The notes beneath the pieces are model-generated. The model was not told the origin of the DNA and made no database searches. It worked only from the letters and a program-made list of their open reading frames with translations. DNA of 64,000 nt from the NCBI GenBank assembly GCA_945874355.1, contig CAMCGB010000007.1:60431-124430 (forward strand), in the 5' to 3' direction. This document shows positions 59,841 to 64,000 of this stretch, piece after piece. A program made the translations under genes and the position numbers. The DNA is from an uncultured Bacteroides sp. Lineage in GTDB: Bacteria; Bacteroidota; Bacteroidia; Bacteroidales; UBA932. Position 1 is the first letter of the stretch. Every line of letters starts with the position of its first letter.

Positions 59841-61193
59841 TTACTTATTTGTCGTTTTGTGTTCTTTGACAAGGCTAACGGCGGCACAGCCGCACAGAAG
59901 AAGCACCCCGGCAACTGCAAGCATAGCGGCCTGGGACTGGCCCACCAGGCGGAGAACAAAGCCTCCCACCGCGGCGGCCACAATCTGGGGCAGACAGATG
60001 GTGCAGTTGAAAAGACCGAGATAGCTGCCCATATGCTCGCCTGACAGGGAATTGGTCAGGAGAGTGAAAGGCAGCGCGAGCATTGCCGCCCAGGCTGCTC
60101 CGATAAGGAAGAACGAGCCCAGCAGCAGATATTGATTATGGATAAACAGGACTGAGATGAACCCTGCGGCCCCGATTACGAGGCTTACCACATAGGAGAG
60201 TTTGAGGGACTTGAATTTCGGGATGACCAGGGCCCAGAGTATCGAGCCTACGGCCTGGACGGCGAACAGGACTCCCACCCAGTTGCCTGCGGCCTGATAT
60301 CCCTCGCTTGCGGGGTCAGTGGTGCCCCAGCAGTTGGAGGCTACGGCGCCGTTGGTATAGGTCCACATATACATAAAGGCGGCCCAGCAGAAAAACTGCA
60401 CCAGTCCCACGGTCCAGAAAGTCTTCGGCGCGTGGACAAGAAGCTTCAGCAGCCCGGGCTCATTTTTCTTCTCTTCTTCCTGCTTTTTGAGGTCGATGCC
60501 GTGGAAGGCTGCATACTCCTTCGGAGGCATCTCCTTGACTTTCATAAAGGTATAGAGGACGCAGAGGATCAGGATGGCTGCTCCGCAGTAGAAACTCCAT
60601 ACCACAGAAGGGGGAATTACACCCTTGGGGGCAGTGTTTGCAATGCCTATCCAGGTGAAGAAGATGGGGAAGAGGTAGCCCACAAGGGAGCCGGCGTTGC
60701 AGAGCAGGCTCTGGATGGAATAAGCCTGGGCCTTCTGCTTTTCGCTGACCATATCGCCGACCATCATCTTAAAGGGCTGCATGGCCACGTTGATGGAGGT
60801 GTCGAGGAAAATCAGGGAGAAGAGGCCGAACCACATCGCTCCGTTGAGCCCGAGCATCAGGCGGGACGAGAAGTTGAGGCTTCCGGCGTTGGGAAGGAAG
60901 GCCATCACGATGACAGCCACCAGGGCTCCCACCAGAAGGTAGGGCTTGCGTCTGCCCATACGGCACCAGGTCCTGTCAGACCATTTGCCGATTAGAGGCT
61001 GGACTATCATACCCATAAGGGGCGGAAGTATCCAGAAGAAACTGAGCTGATGGGGATCGGCTCCAAGGGTTGCGAATATTCGGCTGATATTTGCGCTCTG
61101 CAGGGCGTAGGCAATCTGGACTCCGAAAAAGCCGAAGCTCAGGTTCCACATCTGCGCGAATGACAGTGGTTTTTGCTTGTTTTCCGTTTGCAT
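59841..61193 (-). CDS. MFS transporter, likely inner-membrane maltose/oligosaccharide symporter
   Basis: A 450-residue permease with about twelve membrane segments and no cleavable signal. Family-like motifs are WNLSFGFFGVQIAYALQSANISRIF near 13-37, the RMGRRKPYLLVGALVA loop near 75, GQPFKMMVGDMV-like MQPFKMMVGDMVSEKQKAQAYS near 135-155, and NSLSGEHMGSYLGLFNC near 385. It resembles the sugar:cation symporters found beside starch loci in Bacteroidetes. The substrate is inferred from context. It is the first gene of the starch operon; a LytTR-type repeat and a -7-like box lie upstream. Confidence 0.88.
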   Translation of the reverse strand: MQTENKQKPLSFAQMWNLSFGFFGVQIAYALQSANISRIFATLGADPHQLSFFWILPPLMGMIVQPLIGKWSDRTWCRMGRRKPYLLVGALVAVIVMAFLPNAGSLNFSSRLMLGLNGAMWFGLFSLIFLDTSINVAMQPFKMMVGDMVSEKQKAQAYSIQSLLCNAGSLVGYLFPIFFTWIGIANTAPKGVIPPSVVWSFYCGAAILILCVLYTFMKVKEMPPKEYAAFHGIDLKKQEEEKKNEPGLLKLLVHAPKTFWTVGLVQFFCWAAFMYMWTYTNGAVASNCWGTTDPASEGYQAAGNWVGVLFAVQAVGSILWALVIPKFKSLKLSYVVSLVIGAAGFISVLFIHNQYLLLGSFFLIGAAWAAMLALPFTLLTNSLSGEHMGSYLGLFNCTICLPQIVAAAVGGFVLRLVGQSQAAMLAVAGVLLLCGCAAVSLVKEHKTTNK

Positions 61194-61220
61194 TTTGTGT
61201 TATATACTTATGTGCATCAG

Positions 61221-61228
61221 CAAATTAA
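61221..61228 (-). promoter_or_regulatory. Possible -7 box of the starch operon
   Basis: TTAATTTG on the minus strand (61228 to 61221) differs from TAnnTTTG at one base and lies 28 bases before the MFS start. A weak TTTT-type -33 is about 19 bases upstream. It lies some 30-70 bases from the 61260-61293 repeats, a plausible distance for activation. Confidence 0.35.
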
Positions 61229-61259
61229 GCCATTGTTACATATTTATAAAACGGAGTTC

Positions 61260-61293
61260 GGATGAATGGTTGATTTTTTAGGATGAACGGTTG
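61260..61293. promoter_or_regulatory. 13-bp direct repeats with 21-bp period, candidate LytTR operator
   Basis: GGATGAATGGTTG (61260-61272) and GGATGAACGGTTG (61281-61293) differ at one base and are exactly two helical turns apart, each followed by A/T-rich ATTTT. LytTR regulators bind direct repeats of about 9-10 bp with this kind of spacing, with a GTT core as here. They stand between the divergent MFS/starch operon and the lytS-lytTR pair. Direct evidence is the repeat; binding by the neighbouring regulator is inference. Confidence 0.6.
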
Positions 61294-61331
61294 GATTTTG
61301 AAGAAATATTATTATATTCACATTGGATTTT

Positions 61332-62477
61332 ATGAATATTTCAAAAAATAGTTGGATAATCCACGGGTTTGCCCTGATGCACGCCGCTGTCTCCCTGGCC
61401 TGTAAGGCTGCGGGGATTGCGGATGATTTGATGCTGACCCTGCTGTCGATGGTCCTGGTTGTCATTCTATGCCTCAGGCTCAAAACCGGCGAACTGTTTA
61501 TGTATCTGTCGGCAGTACTGGTCAATATCATAGGTTTTGCTCTCGGAATGGGCTTTGCCTCCCTGTTCTCCCTCCTGCCGTTAAGACCTCTTTCCGTCCA
61601 TCCTCTTTCCACCTTCCTCTGTACGGAAATAATCGGCTGGATTACCGTTTTAGCCGCCGGCGTCTATAACCGCCACCATACCGGCCGTCAGACGGGAAGC
61701 CTTTCGCCCAAGAGCCTGCGCTGGCTGCTTGTCGCCTTCGTCACCATTATAATATGCCGCCTGTCCATCATCCTTCTCACATCTGAAGGTTCACTCCCTC
61801 GCAGCTTTTTCATAGAGATTATTCTGGATTACACTTTCAGCTGTCTTGTTCTCGTGGGCATAGCGGAGATTGCAATCAAGGCCAGAATCCAAAGCGAGAA
61901 GGCCACCCAGGAGTCCAATCTGTCGCGCTATCGCTACCTTATGCTCAAGCAGCAGGTCAATCCGCACTTTTTGTTCAATTCGCTGAATGTGCTTGATTGT
62001 CTGATACTTGACAATTCCACTGAGCAGGCTAGCGAGTACACCCACCGGCTCGCAGAGATATATCGCTATATGCTCCGTTACGAAGGCGAGAGCCTGGTAC
62101 ACTTGCGGGATGAACTCTCTCTTGTGGAAGATTATGTTAGCCTTCTGAAGGTGCGCTTTACCGAAGGGTTGGAGGTCAACATAGACATCCCGGAAGAGAA
62201 GATGAGCTGCAGCATTGTACCCTGCGCGCTTCAGCTGCTGATAGAGAACGCCACCAAGCACAATATGGTCAGCGCCGCCTCTCCCCTCAAGATTGATGTG
62301 TATATCAAGGACAATAACATTATAGTAACCAATAATATCCAGCCCCGACTTTCGGAAACCGGCTCTACAGGCTTGGGCCTCAAGTATTTGCGTCAGCAGT
62401 ATGCGGATTTGGGAGGCAGCCCGATACAGGCCGGTTCCGAAGGAGGGTGTTACACTGTAATTCTGCCACTCTTATGA
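61332..62477 (+). CDS. LytS-type sensor histidine kinase
   Basis: A 381-residue membrane kinase. I start it at the ATG at 61332; the longer track frame begins with TTG. Membrane segments lie at about 8-25, 35-49, 56-78, 95-112, 128-150 and 160-182, without a large extracellular sensor domain. The His_kinase domain has the phosphoacceptor His212 in LKQQVNPHFLFNSLNVLD and the N-box ENATKHNMV near 305. A short ATP lid GSTGLGLKYLRQQY is near 347. It overlaps its LytTR partner by a few bases. It stands divergent from the starch operon. Confidence 0.92.
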   Translation: MNISKNSWIIHGFALMHAAVSLACKAAGIADDLMLTLLSMVLVVILCLRLKTGELFMYLSAVLVNIIGFALGMGFASLFSLLPLRPLSVHPLSTFLCTEIIGWITVLAAGVYNRHHTGRQTGSLSPKSLRWLLVAFVTIIICRLSIILLTSEGSLPRSFFIEIILDYTFSCLVLVGIAEIAIKARIQSEKATQESNLSRYRYLMLKQQVNPHFLFNSLNVLDCLILDNSTEQASEYTHRLAEIYRYMLRYEGESLVHLRDELSLVEDYVSLLKVRFTEGLEVNIDIPEEKMSCSIVPCALQLLIENATKHNMVSAASPLKIDVYIKDNNIIVTNNIQPRLSETGSTGLGLKYLRQQYADLGGSPIQAGSEGGCYTVILPLL

Positions 62478-63277
62478 TGAAAGCGCTGATTGTTGAGGAT
62501 GAGTCTATGGCCAGAATGAGGTTGGTCAAGATTCTGGAAGCCTCGTTTCCCAATGTGGAGGTGGTAGCCCAGACCGATTCCATTACCGGGACTTTGGATT
62601 ATCTGCGTCGCAGCGGTGATCCTGACATAATATTTATGGACGTGGAACTCTCGGACGGGGATTGTTTCGAGGTCTTCCGTCAGAGGGACGTGCGTTCTAA
62701 AGTGATAATGACCACGGCATACGATTCCTATGCCCTCAAGGCTTTTGAGGCCGGCAGTATAGACTATCTTCTTAAGCCTGTGAGTGTGAGCGCTTTGCAG
62801 AGGGCTTTGGGGCGCTGTGAGACTGCTGTTGCGGCTGCTGGTTCTGCTGTTGGTTCTGCTGACGGTGGTTCTGCCGGTTCTGCTGCTGAAAATAGCACCG
62901 ATGCTGGCCGCATTATGGCTTCGGTGAGCGGCGCGAAGAAGTGGAAGAAGCGTATGCTCGTCAGGGTGGGGGAGCAGTATGTCCCGCTGGAGCTCGCTTC
63001 GATTGCCTGCTTCCTGTCTGAAGACAAGTGCAATTATGTTTATATGACCTCGGGAGGGCGTTATCTGCTTGACCTGACGATGGATAAGATTTGCGAGGGA
63101 CTGGACCCTGAGTCGTTTTTCCGCGTCTCCAGGGGCTGTATCGTGCGTCGGGAGGCGGTGAAGACTGTCCTGCGTCATCTGAACGGCAGGTTGAAGCTCG
63201 AGCTGAGTGTGCGCACTCCGGAAGAGCTGTTTGTGTCGCGCTCCAGGGTTGACGATTTTCTCTCCTGGTTGGAATAG
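62474..63277 (+). CDS. LytTR-family response regulator
   Basis: Partner regulator (about 267 residues). The start is one of two adjacent ATG codons at 62474/62477, overlapping the kinase stop, so translation is coupled. The receiver domain (1-115) has IVEDESMARMRL, phosphoacceptor Asp55 in IIFMDVELSDGD, TTAYDSYALKAFEAGSIDYLLKPV with conserved Thr and Lys. An Ala/Ser/Gly linker (about 120-148) encoded by repeated GGTTCTGCT units follows. The LytTR DNA-binding domain (about 158-265) has IACFLSEDKCNYVYMTSGGRYLLDLTMDKI and FFRVSRGCIVRREAVKTV. It probably binds the repeats at 61260-61293. Confidence 0.92.
   Translation: MMKALIVEDESMARMRLVKILEASFPNVEVVAQTDSITGTLDYLRRSGDPDIIFMDVELSDGDCFEVFRQRDVRSKVIMTTAYDSYALKAFEAGSIDYLLKPVSVSALQRALGRCETAVAAAGSAVGSADGGSAGSAAENSTDAGRIMASVSGAKKWKKRMLVRVGEQYVPLELASIACFLSEDKCNYVYMTSGGRYLLDLTMDKICEGLDPESFFRVSRGCIVRREAVKTVLRHLNGRLKLELSVRTPEELFVSRSRVDDFLSWLE
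62826..62893 (+). repeat. Degenerate GGTTCTGCT repeats in the LytTR-gene linker
   Basis: The stretch gttgcggctgctggttctgc then tgttggttctgctgacggtg, ggttctgccggttctgctgct holds at least four GGTTCTGC(T/C) units and encodes an Ala/Gly/Ser-rich linker between receiver and DNA-binding domains. It is unlike the rest of the gene in base and codon use. Confidence 0.7.
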
Positions 63278-63301
63278 TTCCCGGGAAAATGTGTAAGTTT
63301 G
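63268..63301 (+). promoter_or_regulatory. Promoter of folE, leaderless
   Basis: GTTG at 63268-63271 and a perfect TAAGTTTG at 63294-63301 are 22 bases apart. CACT follows, then the folE ATG at 63306. The start point would fall on or beside the start codon. Confidence 0.55.
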
Positions 63302-63305
63302 CACT

Positions 63306-63884
63306 ATGATTACTGAAGAGCAGGCCAGAGAGCACATCGTAGATTTGCTTGAATACATAGGCGAAGATCCTTCGAGGGAGGGGCTGAAGGAGACTCCGGA
63401 CCGCATTCTGCGGATGTTTTCGGAGATTTTCCGCGGCTACGACCCTGCGCAGGCGCCTCGCATCACGACCTTTCCCAACGGCCAGGACGGCATAGTGTAC
63501 GATAATATGATAGTGGACAGCGGGTCTTTCTATTCGCTGTGCGAGCATCATTGCCGGACGTTTTTCGGGCAGTACTGGTTTGCCTATCTGCCGAATCCCA
63601 AGGGGCGGATACTCGGTCTGTCGAAGGTCGGAAGGGTGGTGGATTATTGTGCGTCCCGCCTGCAGGTTCAGGAGAGGCTGGTGCAGGATGTGGTGCAGAT
63701 GCTTACCGAGGCTCTGGGGCAGGAGAATCCGCCGCTGGGTATGGCGCTCATCCTTAAGGGGCGGCATATGTGCAAGGAAAGCCGCGGGGCCCGCAAAAGC
63801 GGCGAGATGACCACCACTTACCTCACCGGAGCCTTCCGCCGCAACCCCCAGGTCCGCGCCGAATTCCTCTCCTACATCAAATAA
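63306..63884 (+). CDS. folE: GTP cyclohydrolase I
   Basis: Converts GTP to dihydroneopterin triphosphate at the start of folate/pterin synthesis (192 residues). ETPDRILRMFSEIFRGYD near 24-42 is the N-terminal helix. The zinc ligands are in CEHHC near 80-84 and HMCKESRGARKSGEMTTT near 155 (CEHH Cys and His, and the HMC Cys). LSKVGRVVDYCASRLQVQERLVQDV near 106-130 is the core of the tunnel fold. It has its own leaderless-type promoter at 63268-63301 after the two-component system, so functional linkage to it is doubtful. Confidence 0.95.
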   Translation: MITEEQAREHIVDLLEYIGEDPSREGLKETPDRILRMFSEIFRGYDPAQAPRITTFPNGQDGIVYDNMIVDSGSFYSLCEHHCRTFFGQYWFAYLPNPKGRILGLSKVGRVVDYCASRLQVQERLVQDVVQMLTEALGQENPPLGMALILKGRHMCKESRGARKSGEMTTTYLTGAFRRNPQVRAEFLSYIK

Positions 63885-64000
63885 CCTCTCTGCTGTTCAG
63901 CTGCGCCATCTCCGCTGTTCAGCCGCGCCTTCCCTGCCCACGCTCCCAGCCAGCCTGCCCCGCCGCGCCTTCCGTGCTGTCACCCTGACCAAACGCCCCT
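63885..64000. other. Non-coding right edge
   Basis: The last 116 bases hold a short direct repeat (ctgttcagctgcgcc and ctgttcagccgcgcc, 23 bases apart) and a C-rich stretch. I see no start codon with coding character; a following gene or terminator must lie beyond the window. Confidence 0.4.

Overview
The window is chromosomal DNA from a member of the Bacteroidales, of medium GC. I base this on the fused SecDF, the SusC/SusD starch locus, the coaX/outer-membrane-protein/TPR/lptC/ppiD cluster, lipoproteins with Bacteroidetes-style signal peptides, and repeated TAnnTTTG -7 promoter boxes. Hand scanning found no rRNA, tRNA, CRISPR array, transposase or prophage. Coding density is high.

Layout. 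1-8.9 kb: a partial secreted protein at the left edge, a large outer-membrane protein with an HExxH motif, a YeiH-type transporter with two small genes behind it, galactokinase, a secreted endonuclease/exonuclease/phosphatase-fold protein, and ychF. 9.0-18.4 kb: a minus-strand block with the coaX-to-ppiD cluster and mfd. 18.44-18.73 kb: an AT-rich gap with five DnaA-box-like 9-mers, a candidate chromosomal origin. 18.7-33.2 kb: ruvB, frdAB (without a neighbouring cytochrome b gene), hflX, tonB, ybeY, mnmG (carrying a perfect parS-like palindrome), ruvA, sufS-sufE-DUF59, folK, glyS and a degenerate ThiL-like gene. 33.2-41.5 kb: dnaE, secDF, nfeD and floA. 41.6-61.2 kb: one minus-strand starch-utilisation locus, transcribed MFS transporter, SusC, SusD, a six-module SusE/F-like protein, a BACON+GH13 amylase, a CotH-family protein, a two-headed GH13 protein, GH97 and MalQ. 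61.3-63.3 kb: a divergent LytS-type kinase and LytTR regulator. 63.3-63.9 kb: folE.

Working model. The starch locus should bind starch at the surface (SusD, SusE/F-like), cut it (BACON-GH13), import maltooligosaccharides (SusC with TonB), degrade them in the periplasm (two-headed GH13, GH97), move sugars across the inner membrane (MFS) and rearrange them in the cytoplasm (MalQ). The divergent promoter region holds a 13-bp direct repeat with a 21-bp period, the geometry used by LytTR regulators. I infer that the LytS/LytTR pair controls the locus, in place of SusR or a hybrid two-component sensor.

The most notable points are the candidate oriC plus parS pair, the LytTR-type operator, the unusual domain fusions in the starch locus (two GH13 heads, six starch-binding modules, a CotH protein), the missing frdC, and two enzymes (CoaX, ThiL-like) whose signature residues are replaced.
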